NCBI GenBank assembly: GCA_000024525.1 | Contig: CP001769.1 | Location: 868,001 to 932,000 of the forward strand | Length of the DNA stretch: 64,000 nucleotides | Origin: Spirosoma linguale DSM 74 | Lineage (GTDB): Bacteria > Bacteroidota > Bacteroidia > Cytophagales > Spirosomataceae | Direction: 5' to 3' | In this document: positions 1 through 8,121 of the stretch, in pieces | How the letters are laid out: each line of letters begins with the position of its first letter | Position numbering within the stretch: position 1 is the first letter of the stretch | The notes under the pieces: model-generated | Seen by the model: the letters and a program-made list of their open reading frames with translations, nothing else | Told to the model about the DNA's origin: nothing | Database searches by the model: none | Translations under genes and position numbers: made by a program

Positions 1-450
1 CACATCCGCTTTCAATTCATTAAATGCAAACGCTTTACCTGTGTAAATGCTGCTTTTAACGACAAATCCATTCGACACGTTGGGTAGTTCGACCACGTTT
101 GCAGCCAGACCAGCTTTCAGTTTACCCGCTAAACGGGCTGTCATGGCATCGGCCAGTGATGATTTGGCCAGTACAATAACTTTGCTGCCTTCCTGCTGGG
201 CTGCAGCAGCTACAACGGTGGCGTAGGCCATGCCATTGGGCTCATTCAGTTTAGCATCGGTAGCATGAAGCACTTTGGTTGCACCAAACCTGCCGGTAGA
301 GGCCAGTTCGGTATCATTGGCTGCACCGGCAATGATGGCGGTTGCCGAAGTGCCCATCATTTCGGCGACTTTCGCGCCGTAGAAAATAGCTTCCTGAGAA
401 GACTTCTTTAGTTTACCTTCGTCTAATTCGGCAAATATTAGGACTGACAT
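1..450 (-). CDS. etfA: Electron transfer flavoprotein alpha subunit, N-terminal part (cut by window edge)
   Basis: The first 150 codons of EtfA are present; the rest lies beyond the left edge. The protein begins MSVLIFAELDEGKLKKSS, the usual opening of the EtfA nucleotide-binding domain, followed by alternating strands and Ala-rich helices. The C-terminal FAD-binding domain is outside the window. Together with EtfB it forms a soluble FAD heterodimer that carries electrons from acyl-CoA and similar dehydrogenases to the membrane quinone pool. It starts 78 bp downstream of the etfB stop on the same strand, so the two are almost certainly one transcript in the order etfB-etfA. The ATG at 448-450 is the obvious start. 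The family call rests on the N-terminal pattern and the EtfB neighbour. Confidence 0.9.
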   Translation of the reverse strand, partial: MSVLIFAELDEGKLKKSSQEAIFYGAKVAEMMGTSATAIIAGAANDTELASTGRFGATKVLHATDAKLNEPNGMAYATVVAAAAQQEGSKVIVLAKSSLADAMTARLAGKLKAGLAANVVELPNVSNGFVVKSSIYTGKAFAFNELKADV

Positions 451-528
451 AGAAATATGTTCGGGTTAAGGTTCTCAGATTGCGGCTCTTAAGTAAAACC
501 GAAAATATAGGCTGAAAACCGGCAGTTG

Positions 529-1266
529 TTAAATGACTTTTGCTTCGGTATGCAGGAGTTGGATGAGCGTTTCAGCTGCGTCGGCTGGAATCATCTTAAC
601 GGCACCGCGCGGTGCAGGCAGCTCATAACTGGCAACCGCACTTAGTTTATCCGTTGCGGTAGGCTCTACAACCTTGAGAGGCTTGGTCCGGGCCGTCATG
701 ATTCCGCGCATATTCGGGATTTTCCATTCGGCAATGGGTTCCTGGCACCCAAGTACTAAGGGTAACTTGGCCTCCAGACTTTCTTTACCCCCTTCAATTT
801 CTCGGGTAATTTTAGCAGTATCTCCATCCAGGTCCAAGAGCATAACGGGTGAGATGGATGGAATACCCAGCATTTCACCTACGATACCGTGCACCTGTCC
901 GCCATTATAATCGATAGATTCGCGACCCATCAGAATCAGATCATACTTATTTTCTTTAGCGATGGCGGCAATTTGCTCAGCAACAAAGTAAGCATCAGTG
1001 GGCTCCGCATTCACACGAATGGCATCATCCGCGCCGATGGCCAGGCATTTACGAATAACAGGTTCCGAATCTGCTTCGCCTACGTTTAGAACTGTGATGG
1101 TCGCACCGGTCTTTTCTTTCAGTTCAACCGCCCGCGCCAAAGCGTAATCATCGTAAGGCCCGGTAATGAAGGTGACACCGGCTTTATTCAGTTTGGTGTT
1201 GTTATCCGTGAAGGTAATTTTGGTGGTGGTGTCGGGCACACTCGTCACACACACTAAAATTTTCAT
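529..1266 (-). CDS. etfB: Electron transfer flavoprotein beta subunit
   Basis: A full-length 245-residue EtfB. It opens with MKILVCVTSVPDTT and carries the family signature near residues 180-196 (EWKIPNMRGIMTARTKP). In characterised ETFs this subunit binds AMP and packs against EtfA, which binds the redox-active FAD; the dimer is cytoplasmic. The gene is followed directly by etfA. Upstream lies a 142-bp divergent region shared with a TPR gene, holding a possible TAnnTTTG-type -7 element on this strand (1375-1382) and a 16-bp palindrome. Whether it serves fatty-acid oxidation or an electron-bifurcating enzyme cannot be told from the window, because no partner dehydrogenase is visible. Confidence 0.95.
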   Translation of the reverse strand: MKILVCVTSVPDTTTKITFTDNNTKLNKAGVTFITGPYDDYALARAVELKEKTGATITVLNVGEADSEPVIRKCLAIGADDAIRVNAEPTDAYFVAEQIAAIAKENKYDLILMGRESIDYNGGQVHGIVGEMLGIPSISPVMLLDLDGDTAKITREIEGGKESLEAKLPLVLGCQEPIAEWKIPNMRGIMTARTKPLKVVEPTATDKLSAVASYELPAPRGAVKMIPADAAETLIQLLHTEAKVI

Positions 1267-1374
1267 ACGTGTTGGGGTTTTGTGGTTGCTGTTAAAGGCT
1301 AGTGCCTGGTAATCGGTTGCTCTACATAGAAACCATCTACTAGCTACTACCCATTATTCATTACTTTTATGACT

Positions 1375-1382
1375 CAAAAGTA
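1375..1382 (-). promoter_or_regulatory. Possible Bacteroidota-type -7 element for etfB
   Basis: Read on the minus strand the bases are TACTTTTG, matching the TAnnTTTG -7 consensus of the Bacteroidota primary sigma factor. It lies about 110 bp before the etfB start. No well-spaced -33 TTG was found, so support is weak. Confidence 0.35.
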
Positions 1383-1401
1383 CAAATAGTCTTAAAATAA
1401 A

Positions 1402-1417
1402 AGTATGCATGCATACT
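1402..1417. promoter_or_regulatory. 16-bp perfect palindrome between etfB and the TPR gene
   Basis: The bases AGTATGCATGCATACT read the same on both strands. The site is in the divergent intergenic region, 15 bp before the preferred start of the TPR gene and about 135 bp from etfB. A dimeric regulator site is one reading; no regulator is identified. Confidence 0.4.
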
Positions 1418-1432
1418 AATTTTCTCGCACGT

Positions 1433-1762
1433 ATGAATAACGAACGTATCCAACAATTAATTCGATTTGTACAGGAGGAACCTAACGAGCCATTTAACAT
1501 TTATGCGCTGGCTTTAGAGTATTTAGGCCATCAGCCTACAGAGGCACGGCTATATTTTGATCAGCTATTGACCCAACATCCGGATTACTTGCCAACGTAT
1601 TATCATGCAGCGGCATTATATGCCGAACTGGGAGAGCGTGAGAAGGCGGCCGAACTATATGAAAAAGGGATTGTGTTGGCTAAAGTCCAGAATAAGCAAA
1701 AGACATTACTGGAATTACAACGGGCTCAACAGGCGTTTGAAGAGGATGCAGACGAGTGGTAG
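1433..1762 (+). CDS. Small tetratricopeptide-repeat protein
   Basis: A 109-residue, wholly helical protein. Residues about 18-90 look like two to three TPR units (PFNIYALALEYLG, YLPTYYHAAALYAELGEREKAAELYEKG). It has no signal peptide and is probably a cytoplasmic protein-protein interaction module. An in-frame ATG at 1409 would add eight residues, but it lies inside a perfect 16-bp palindrome (1402-1417), so the ATG at 1433 (MNNERIQQLI) is preferred. The gene is divergent from etfB. No enzyme domain is present and the partner is unknown. Confidence 0.8.
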   Translation: MNNERIQQLIRFVQEEPNEPFNIYALALEYLGHQPTEARLYFDQLLTQHPDYLPTYYHAAALYAELGEREKAAELYEKGIVLAKVQNKQKTLLELQRAQQAFEEDADEW

Positions 1763-1825
1763 CGTGTTTTTCGGTTGGACGGTTTGGATAAACCGACCTT
1801 CGAACCAGATGCCTAAAAAGTTACT

Positions 1826-2635
1826 TTACCGACGTTGACGTCCCTTTTTCTCCCGAATCAACTCTTGTTTGAACAGAAGTGGAATACTAGCCTGCTCTGG
1901 AATGGTGTAGTTGACGGCCAGATAGTGGGCTCCCGCTACTTTAGGTAAATAAACGAATCCGCGTACCGATTCGCCGGGGGCAACTGTATTGGCTTTCAGA
2001 GCCAGCTCACGCCAGCGGTATTCTTCATAGTCGTATCGTTGCATCCGGTCAGCGAAGGTGCTATAATCTATGGCTCGTTTAACGGCTAGGCCCTGGTAGC
2101 CAAGTCCATGAGCTGTTCGGTTACCTATATATTCGCGGTACGTTCTGCTTTTTGATGACGAGGAAACATCGCTGGCAACGAGTGCGACCATCAGGATCGT
2201 ATTTAGGACTTTCGCTTTTTTGAGCCGCTTTTCTTCCAGCTTGCGCTTTAAACCTATACGGCCAGCTTCGTACGTGGGATCTGCGGCTGCGCGCAAAAGG
2301 ATGATGCCTGGGTTATTAGGGTCAGTCAGCGTGTCTTGAGCCGCACCAAGGGCTGTAAGGCGAAAATCTGCCGGGTTAACCTCAATGGGGTGATCCGTAC
2401 GATTTTTTACCTCAATATCTAGGGTAACAAACTCCAGATCTTCTCGCTCGAACGAGGCAACTACACCTATGCCATTCTGTTCAGCTTTGGTAACAGGTCG
2501 TCCATCAATCATAGCCACATCGCCAGAAACCGGTTCAAGCTGGTAGGCAGTGGTAAACGTCGGGGCGCAGCTACTTAAGGTACCAGCCAGCAGGCCAGCG
2601 GTAAACAAGGTGGATAGGGTAGTGTGGAGCTTCAT
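1826..2635 (-). CDS. Lipoprotein of unknown function
   Basis: A 269-residue protein starting MKLHTTLST. It has a hydrophobic signal segment and a lipobox (GTLSSC), so a lipid-anchored cysteine near residue 23 is expected, with the protein exposed in the periplasm or at the outer membrane. The body has beta-rich stretches with a possible Ig-like fold (residues about 60-100 and 210-260, for example SVRGFVYLPKVAG), joined by a basic helical part. The ATG at 2633-2635 is preferred over a TTG two codons earlier. I do not recognise a named family. It is convergent with the TPR gene and followed upstream by a 380-bp non-coding stretch. Confidence 0.75.
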   Translation of the reverse strand: MKLHTTLSTLFTAGLLAGTLSSCAPTFTTAYQLEPVSGDVAMIDGRPVTKAEQNGIGVVASFEREDLEFVTLDIEVKNRTDHPIEVNPADFRLTALGAAQDTLTDPNNPGIILLRAAADPTYEAGRIGLKRKLEEKRLKKAKVLNTILMVALVASDVSSSSKSRTYREYIGNRTAHGLGYQGLAVKRAIDYSTFADRMQRYDYEEYRWRELALKANTVAPGESVRGFVYLPKVAGAHYLAVNYTIPEQASIPLLFKQELIREKKGRQRR

Positions 2636-2641
2636 ATACAA

Positions 2642-3014
2642 AAAGTTTAGAAGCGGCTTTGCGCTTTAGGTACGTAAAGTTACATACCTGTCGGGTTTAT
2701 TTTTGTTAAAAAATCAATTGTTTGTTGAACGGAAAATTAGCTTGGTCAGTGGGACAGTGAAGTTAGGTAAAGGGTTGTTAACCAACTGTTCAAGGCCAAA
2801 TAGGTCTACTAAGAATTGGAATAAGTAAAGCTCTGGCAGCATGTGAGTAAGCATAGAGTAATTTGGGACAGAAGACCTATGTTCATTCCATGAATAGATA
2901 ACCTTCAGGGAAGCCGTACGAGAATACAGAATTGAAAAAACAATAAAAAATTAGATGGTATATTGAGTTTGGAACGAATATTGCCCTAAATATCACTCCA
3001 TAACCTTATTTGGT
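2642..3014. other. 373-bp intergenic region
   Basis: AT-rich and without a credible open reading frame. It carries the upstream regions of two divergent genes, the lipoprotein on - and the repeat surface protein on +. The only clear element I see is the sigma54-like promoter at 2969-2985. Confidence 0.6.
2969..2985 (+). promoter_or_regulatory. Sigma54-like promoter (-24/-12) of the repeat surface protein
   Basis: The bases TTGGAACGAATATTGCC match the sigma54 consensus TTGGCACG-N4-TTGCW at all but the fifth and last positions, with exact GG-N10-GC spacing (GG 2971-2972, GC 2983-2984). The -12 C is 31 bp before the ATG at 3015, giving a leader of about 20 nt. This is the best -12 match in the window. 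No TTTCTACA-type element was found upstream. Confidence 0.55.
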
Positions 3015-4031
3015 ATGAAACTATCTCTAAACCAGCTATTAATCTTTCTGAGTTGCTCTATCGGACAGGCCATTGCACAAAGTCAAATAATAACTCCTGA
3101 TAATCAAGTTGTTAGCTTTCAGTCGGCCAATGGTACCACTAATCTGTTTATTGGTCAGAGTACCAGTGCTGTAATAGGTGGGACGTTTAATACCTTTATG
3201 GGAAGCCAGGCTGGCCAGGGTAATACAACGGGTTCTTACAATACATACTTCGGTTACAAAGCGGGCTTTCCCAACACCTCAGGTAGTCATAATACATTTG
3301 TTGGTTATGAAGCCGGGAAGCTGAATATTGACGGGGACGATAATGTTTTTATCGGGTATAATGCCGGTCAGCACAATCAGCGTGGTCGTCGTAATTTAAT
3401 TATTGGGCCTAACGCGGGCTTTGATTTTACCGATGGTGAAGACAATACCTTTCTAGGAGCTAATGCCATAGGGGCGGGGGCTAGCTTATCCAATGCAACA
3501 GCCATTGGTGCCAATGCTCGTGTGTTGAGTAGCAATGCCATGGTACTCGGAAATAACGTAAATGTTGGTATTGGGACCTCGACTCCTCAAAATCGGCTTG
3601 AGTTGACGGCAGGTATAGATGGGCGAAGCGGTTTACGCTTAACCAACCTTACGGCCGACTCGCCCACCTCAGGTGCCGCAACCACTAAGTTTCTGACAGT
3701 AAATAATCAGGGTGATGTGACCTTATCAGGCCATCTGTCGGCGTTGGCCATGCAAGTCAAGCCAGTGTCAGAGCGTCAGTGGGCCGATTATGTGTTTGCG
3801 CCAGATTACCGGCTTCGGTCATTACCTGAGACGGAGAAGTATATTCAACAGTACAACCATTTGCCAGACGTACCGAGCGCCGGTGAACTGGTCAAAGACG
3901 GGATTGACCTGACAACCCTTCTGGCTATTCTAGTGAAAAAGAATGAAGAGCTAACACTCCATGTTATTGAGCAGCAAAAGCGAATAGAGCGTCTGGAGGC
4001 CCAACAGCGAAAGAGGGTAAAAACTAAGTAA
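3015..4031 (+). CDS. Repeat-built surface protein with a coiled-coil C-terminus (TMF / tail-fibre-like)
   Basis: A 338-residue secreted protein with a short signal peptide (cut near IAQSQ, residue 22). Residues about 45-180 hold at least five repeats of the type N-T-(F/Y)-(F/V/I)-G-Y-(K/E/N)-A-G, each about 23 residues. They resemble the left-handed beta-roll head repeats of YadA-type trimeric adhesins. The C-terminal 90 residues have the Bacteroidota hallmark WADYVFAPDYRLRSL and HLPDVPS, then a coiled coil (residues about 300-335). Such proteins are thought to form trimeric stalks on the surface; the ligand is unknown. The gene stands alone, has a sigma54-like promoter, and is closed by a 20-bp hairpin. 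An autocatalytic S74 chaperone domain was considered but not seen. Confidence 0.75.
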   Translation: MKLSLNQLLIFLSCSIGQAIAQSQIITPDNQVVSFQSANGTTNLFIGQSTSAVIGGTFNTFMGSQAGQGNTTGSYNTYFGYKAGFPNTSGSHNTFVGYEAGKLNIDGDDNVFIGYNAGQHNQRGRRNLIIGPNAGFDFTDGEDNTFLGANAIGAGASLSNATAIGANARVLSSNAMVLGNNVNVGIGTSTPQNRLELTAGIDGRSGLRLTNLTADSPTSGAATTKFLTVNNQGDVTLSGHLSALAMQVKPVSERQWADYVFAPDYRLRSLPETEKYIQQYNHLPDVPSAGELVKDGIDLTTLLAILVKKNEELTLHVIEQQKRIERLEAQQRKRVKTK

Positions 4032-4038
4032 TTCAATC

Positions 4039-4083
4039 AATGAGAAGCGGCATCAGATAGTTAATCTGATGCCGCTTCTCATT
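4039..4083 (+). terminator. 20-bp perfect stem-loop after the surface protein gene
   Basis: Arms at 4039-4058 and 4064-4083 are perfectly complementary with a 5-nt loop (AGTTA). The hairpin starts 7 bp after the stop codon. There is no U-tract directly after it, so it may stabilise the 3' end of the message rather than act as a classic intrinsic terminator. Confidence 0.7.
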
Positions 4084-4245
4084 GGTACAGACCTGTGCTG
4101 TTTTTAGAAAAAATACCTTAACGGGCATGAATTCGTAACAATCCACAACCCGTATTGACATAAACGCTTTTGTAAACAAGCACGAATAAAGTATAGCTAA
4201 TATTAATAATCTAATTAGTTTATATAGTTACTTATATCATGTTGA

Positions 4246-4271
4246 GTCGTCTTAGGGGTAGGGAAGACGAC
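4246..4271 (+). promoter_or_regulatory. Leader stem-loop with a purine loop
   Basis: Arms GTCGTCTT (4246-4253) and AAGACGAC (4264-4271) enclose the loop AGGGGTAGGG. It would lie in the 5' leader of the wecG-type operon if transcription starts in the AT-rich stretch just upstream. The role is unknown. Confidence 0.35.
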
Positions 4272-4336
4272 GATATATAACCTTAGATCAGGCGCATTGC
4301 CCGCTGCATCTACCTAACCGACTTCCTGATGCAGTT

Positions 4337-5167
4337 ATGTTTAAGACGATACATCAGGTGCCGGTACTGCCACCTGCTACAGGCCAGCACGATGAACTCA
4401 AGCAATCACCAGAGCGTAAGGTTGCCATTAGTTTAGGATTAACTAGTCTTTCATACAACGCCTTTATTCAAACGGTGATTAGCGCGGCCCGTCAGCGTAA
4501 ATCTGCGTATGGCTGCTTTGCTAATGTCCATATGGTGGTAGAGGCCGTTAAAGATGCCAATTTTGCTAATGCGGTTAATAGTAGTACCTGGGTGACTCCA
4601 GATGGCGTACCGCTGCTTTGGACACTTCGGGCTTTCTATGGGCTTCGGCAGGACCGTATAACGGGTCTTGATGTATTGCCTGCATTACTTGAAGAAGCTG
4701 CCCGCAATCAACTCTCCGTTTATTTCTACGGGTCTACTCCGTCAATTTTAGAACAATGTCGCGTTTTCTGCGCCGAGCGTCACCCAACACTGACTATAGC
4801 TGGCATGTATTCCCCTCCGTTTCGAGCCCTATCTCGCGAAGAGGAGGAGCAAGCGATAGCTAACATAAATGCATCGGGTGCTTCTATTGTATTTGTCTCG
4901 CTGGGTTGTCCCAAACAGGAAAAATGGATGGCGGCTGTCTCGCAGCAGATATCAGCAGTGCTACTGGGTATTGGCGGAGCCTTACCCGTATTGGTTGGGG
5001 CTCAGAAACGAGCCCCCAGGTGGATGCAGCGCAGCGGATTGGAATGGTTTTATCGGCTGGTTCAGGAGCCGCGCCGGTTAATTAGTCGGTATGTGACAAC
5101 AAATAGTTTGTTTGTGTACTATTTTTTAAAAGGCTTCTATTATCACCGTGTACGGCATCAAGTTTGA
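4337..5167 (+). CDS. WecG/TagA/CpsF family glycosyltransferase
   Basis: A 276-residue cytoplasmic, membrane-associated GT26-type enzyme. Family motifs are visible in order: VTPDGVPLLWTLR near residue 92 (the catalytic Asp loop), FYGSTPS near 135, VSLGCPKQEKWMA near 194, and a basic C-terminus (APRWMQRSGLEWFYRL). Members add the second sugar, often an N-acetyl-mannosamine type residue, to an undecaprenyl-diphosphate-linked primer. Here it would act after the initiating sugar transferase encoded at 12343-13008. It leads a three-gene + strand block. Donor and acceptor cannot be read from the sequence. Confidence 0.88.
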   Translation: MFKTIHQVPVLPPATGQHDELKQSPERKVAISLGLTSLSYNAFIQTVISAARQRKSAYGCFANVHMVVEAVKDANFANAVNSSTWVTPDGVPLLWTLRAFYGLRQDRITGLDVLPALLEEAARNQLSVYFYGSTPSILEQCRVFCAERHPTLTIAGMYSPPFRALSREEEEQAIANINASGASIVFVSLGCPKQEKWMAAVSQQISAVLLGIGGALPVLVGAQKRAPRWMQRSGLEWFYRLVQEPRRLISRYVTTNSLFVYYFLKGFYYHRVRHQV

Positions 5168-5206
5168 TAGAATCCCAGTATTATTTACTTGGCTTCAAGA
5201 AGTTCC

Positions 5207-6118
5207 ATGCCTGCCCCCGTTGTACTTTTTGCGTTCAAACGTCCTCACGAACTGAAACAAACGATTGCGGCTCTGTGCGCCAACAGACTCGCTTCTGAAA
5301 CAGATTTGTATGTTTTTGTCGACGGCCCCCGGCGTATCGATGAAGTGGCAAAGGTTAAGGCCGTGCGTACGGTAGTTGACAGCATTACCGGGTTCAGATC
5401 AGTACAGCGGGTTTATAGCGAAACCAACAACGGGTGTGCCAACTCCATAATATCGGGTGTAACGGACGTTTTAACGCATCATCCGGCAGTGATTGTTCTT
5501 GAAGATGATATTGTGACCACACCTAATTTTCTGGAGTTTATGAACCAGAGTCTGGCGCAATATGCTGACAGCACCGATGTATTTTCCGTAGGCGGATACA
5601 CGTTTCCGTTTAAACGCCCGGCCGGGTATACGGCAGATGGCTACTTATTTCAGCGGACCTGCGCGTGGGGATGGGCAATTTGGGCAGATCGCTGGCAACA
5701 GGTCGATTGGGAACTGGCTGACTTTGAGAAGTTCATGGGCAATTCGACCGCCCGTAAACAGTTCAATGCCGGTGGGAGCGATCGGGTACGAATGTTGAGC
5801 CGGGCAAAGAACCGGGCTATAGATGCCTGGGATATTCGGCTATGCTATACTGAATTTAAGGTTGGCGGGTACACCATTTACCCAACTGTCTCCAAAACGG
5901 TCAACATTGGCGTTGACTCGCCCGATTCAACCACGGAGATTGTATATGACCGCTATAAACCCATTCTGGATGATGGGCATCAGCAACAGTTTAACCTTCC
6001 TCAATTAATACAGGCGCATCCAGACTATAGCCGTCAGTTTCGCTGGAAGTTCAGCATTCCAGTTCGGTTGTGGAATAAGCTACTTACCTACACTACACTG
6101 GTTCGCCGACTTTTTTAA
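5207..6118 (+). CDS. GT-A fold glycosyltransferase
   Basis: A 303-residue enzyme with a nucleotide-sugar-binding N-terminus (VVLFAFKRPHELKQTI), a DxD-like metal motif (VLEDDIV near residue 100) and an acceptor motif (CAWGWAIWADRW near 155) typical of a Bacteroidota glycosyltransferase group. An upstream TTG at 5189 keeps the frame open, but the ATG at 5207 begins directly at the first strand and is preferred. It follows the WecG-type gene by 39 bp and is probably co-transcribed. It likely extends the exopolysaccharide repeat unit at the cytoplasmic face; the sugar is unknown. Confidence 0.8.
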   Translation: MPAPVVLFAFKRPHELKQTIAALCANRLASETDLYVFVDGPRRIDEVAKVKAVRTVVDSITGFRSVQRVYSETNNGCANSIISGVTDVLTHHPAVIVLEDDIVTTPNFLEFMNQSLAQYADSTDVFSVGGYTFPFKRPAGYTADGYLFQRTCAWGWAIWADRWQQVDWELADFEKFMGNSTARKQFNAGGSDRVRMLSRAKNRAIDAWDIRLCYTEFKVGGYTIYPTVSKTVNIGVDSPDSTTEIVYDRYKPILDDGHQQQFNLPQLIQAHPDYSRQFRWKFSIPVRLWNKLLTYTTLVRRLF

Positions 6119-6182
6119 TCATAGCTTCCTTTCACCGACTCACTCCCCGAGTGGCTTGGCTTACTCACTGTATACCCTGATT

Positions 6183-7388
6183 ATGCGCGTATTACTGATT
6201 CACAACTATTATCAGCAACGAGGAGGAGAAGATGTTATTTTTGAACAGGAGGTTGACTTACTGCGCGAGAACGGCATTGCTGTGGAAACCCTGATCTTTA
6301 CCAATGACCAGTTCGATGGAACAATGCTGGGCAACGCCCAATCGGCCATGCAGTCGTTTTTTAACTGGCAGTCAGCTAAACGACTCGACCTGGTCATTCG
6401 GCAATTCAGGCCAGACGTTGTACACATTCATAACTTATTTTATACCGCTTCCGCAGCGGTAATCTGGGCTGCAAAAAAACGGGGTATCCCGGTGGTCATG
6501 ACACTCCATAACTACCGGCTGGTGTGCGTCAACGGGCTGCTTATGCGAGAAGGGGAAATTCCCTGCGAGCAATGTCTGACCAGGTTGGTTGCGCTGCCGG
6601 GTGTCCGGCATGCCTGTTTTCGGGATTCCAGCGTGCAATCGGCTCATTTGTCGGCTATTACATTACTGCATAAATTGACAGGCATCTGGCAGCGGGTAGA
6701 TCGGTTTTTAGTGGTTACAGATTTCGCCCGTCAAAAAATGCTTAGCTCCTCGTTAACGCTTCGGCCGGATCAGTTGAGTGTAAAACCCAATTTTGTAGCT
6801 GATGCGGGCTATGTAAATCCGATCGATAGAGAAGACTTTTTCCTGTATGTAGGCCGCCTGACATTTGAGAAGGGCATCGGGGTGCTGCTGGATGCGGCTC
6901 GAATGGCTGATTTTTCGATTGATATTATTGGCGATGGGCCGCTGGTATCTGAGGTGATACAAAGTGCGGAGCACACACCGACTATTCGTTATCGGGGTCA
7001 GCAACCGCGTCAGATTGTACTGGAAGCCCTCAAACGCTGCCGTGCCCTAATTGTACCTTCTCTTTGGTATGAGGGCTTACCTACCGTAATTCTTGAGGCA
7101 TTTGCAACGGGTACACCCGTTATCTGCTCGGATCAGCAGAACCTGAACGAAATTGTAAAAGATAACTACAGCGGCCTCTTGTTCCGGGCGGGCGACAGCC
7201 GGGATCTTTGCCGGGTGATTCGAGACTTTATTCAGCATGTGCCTAACCAACAACGATTGGCGCAGAATGCTTACCGGGAGTTCCAGACCCGCTACACGCG
7301 CACTATTTCGCTGCGGGCAACATTAACCATCTATGAAGAGGTGATCGCCAATCGCCAGTTATTCAATTTGGTAGAGCAGCCAACCTGA
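6183..7388 (+). CDS. Family 4 glycosyltransferase
   Basis: A 401-residue GT-B enzyme. The N-terminal Rossmann domain starts MRVLLIHNYYQQRGGED with the glycine-rich loop. DVVHIHNLFY is near residue 80 and VVMTLHNYRLVC near 107. The C-terminal domain has the retaining GT4 signature near residues 290-312 (SLWYEGLPTVILEAFATGTP), where the E-x7-E glutamates contact the nucleotide sugar. A TTG at 6156 would extend it by nine residues, but the ATG at 6183 fits the family start. It is last in the + strand block and converges on the acyltransferase gene with an 17-bp gap. The linkage formed is unknown. Confidence 0.88.
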   Translation: MRVLLIHNYYQQRGGEDVIFEQEVDLLRENGIAVETLIFTNDQFDGTMLGNAQSAMQSFFNWQSAKRLDLVIRQFRPDVVHIHNLFYTASAAVIWAAKKRGIPVVMTLHNYRLVCVNGLLMREGEIPCEQCLTRLVALPGVRHACFRDSSVQSAHLSAITLLHKLTGIWQRVDRFLVVTDFARQKMLSSSLTLRPDQLSVKPNFVADAGYVNPIDREDFFLYVGRLTFEKGIGVLLDAARMADFSIDIIGDGPLVSEVIQSAEHTPTIRYRGQQPRQIVLEALKRCRALIVPSLWYEGLPTVILEAFATGTPVICSDQQNLNEIVKDNYSGLLFRAGDSRDLCRVIRDFIQHVPNQQRLAQNAYREFQTRYTRTISLRATLTIYEEVIANRQLFNLVEQPT

Positions 7389-7405
7389 TTTGGTAAACTC
7401 CGCAG

Positions 7406-8092
7406 TTATTCAGTCTCATAAGTACGTTCCCGCAACCAGTCTACGTTACTTTTTATAATTTTTGCCGGTACGCCCGCAGCTATCGAATGGTCTGGAATCG
7501 CTTGAGTGACAACGGCGTTGGTACTAATTATGGAGTTGTTGCCAATCGAAACGCCTTTCAGAAGGACGGCATTCAGGCCAATCCAGACATGATTGCCAAT
7601 TGTGACATCCTGGGCGTAGTTGATTCGCTTCCCCGTTTCGGTGTCTAAAATGCTATGGGAGTCGCCAGTCCGAATGTCGATCCCTGCCGAGAGCATACAA
7701 TCCTCGCCGATGGTGATGCGTTTGCCAGGTTCAGTAACGGCTAAGTGCGCCGATTCAATACTGGTGTGATCGCCTATAATGACCTGACCGTTGTCGTCTT
7801 CAAACCACACACATCCCCCTTTGACCTTGCAGTAGGCACCGATCCGCAGAAGATTATTATTCCCTCTGATATAAATCGTCATGTTCGTTAAGAAAGCCCC
7901 CTCCGCAATATCAACGATGTTGTTGTTGCCATTAATATCGATCCTAACCTGAAGAAACACGCCTTTATTGATAATTCGGTTGCCCCGTCCCCGTATAGGT
8001 AAGGCCAATTTTGCTTTCACTGCCAGCAGAATTTGCGCAAAGGTGTGTAATACTTTATTGCGCTTCACAATTGACTTAAGTTTCTGATTCAT
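7406..8092 (-). CDS. Hexapeptide-repeat O-acyltransferase
   Basis: A 228-residue left-handed beta-helix protein. Hexapeptide turns such as ITIGED and VTIGNHVWIG run from about residue 40 to 205, ending in the CatB/WcaF-type close (IAAGVPAKIIKSN). The likely catalytic His is in the DSHSILD loop near residue 143. It would acetylate a sugar of the exopolysaccharide using acetyl-CoA. It is the last gene of the minus-strand operon, 29 bp after the GT2 gene. The substrate is not deducible. Confidence 0.85.
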   Translation of the reverse strand: MNQKLKSIVKRNKVLHTFAQILLAVKAKLALPIRGRGNRIINKGVFLQVRIDINGNNNIVDIAEGAFLTNMTIYIRGNNNLLRIGAYCKVKGGCVWFEDDNGQVIIGDHTSIESAHLAVTEPGKRITIGEDCMLSAGIDIRTGDSHSILDTETGKRINYAQDVTIGNHVWIGLNAVLLKGVSIGNNSIISTNAVVTQAIPDHSIAAGVPAKIIKSNVDWLRERTYETE

Positions 8093-8121
8093 GGCGTCTT
8101 GGGTTCATACAAAGCAACGGT

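Larger units (their letters stand above)
4032..4336. other. 305-bp intergenic region before the + strand glycosyltransferase genes
   Basis: Besides the hairpin at 4039-4083 it has an AT-rich stretch (4185-4240) suited to a promoter and a second stem-loop at 4246-4271. A weak GG-N10-GC match occurs at 4291-4304. No coding sequence was found. Confidence 0.6.

Noticed and set aside
3180..3450. Tandem-like DNA repeats of about 69 bp
   Set aside because: They encode the N-T-F-x-G-Y-x-A-G repeats of the surface protein; not an independent DNA repeat.
4291..4304. GG-N10-GC match before the WecG-type gene
   Set aside because: Only AGGCGC and CCCGCT agree loosely with consensus; too weak to call next to the better sites.
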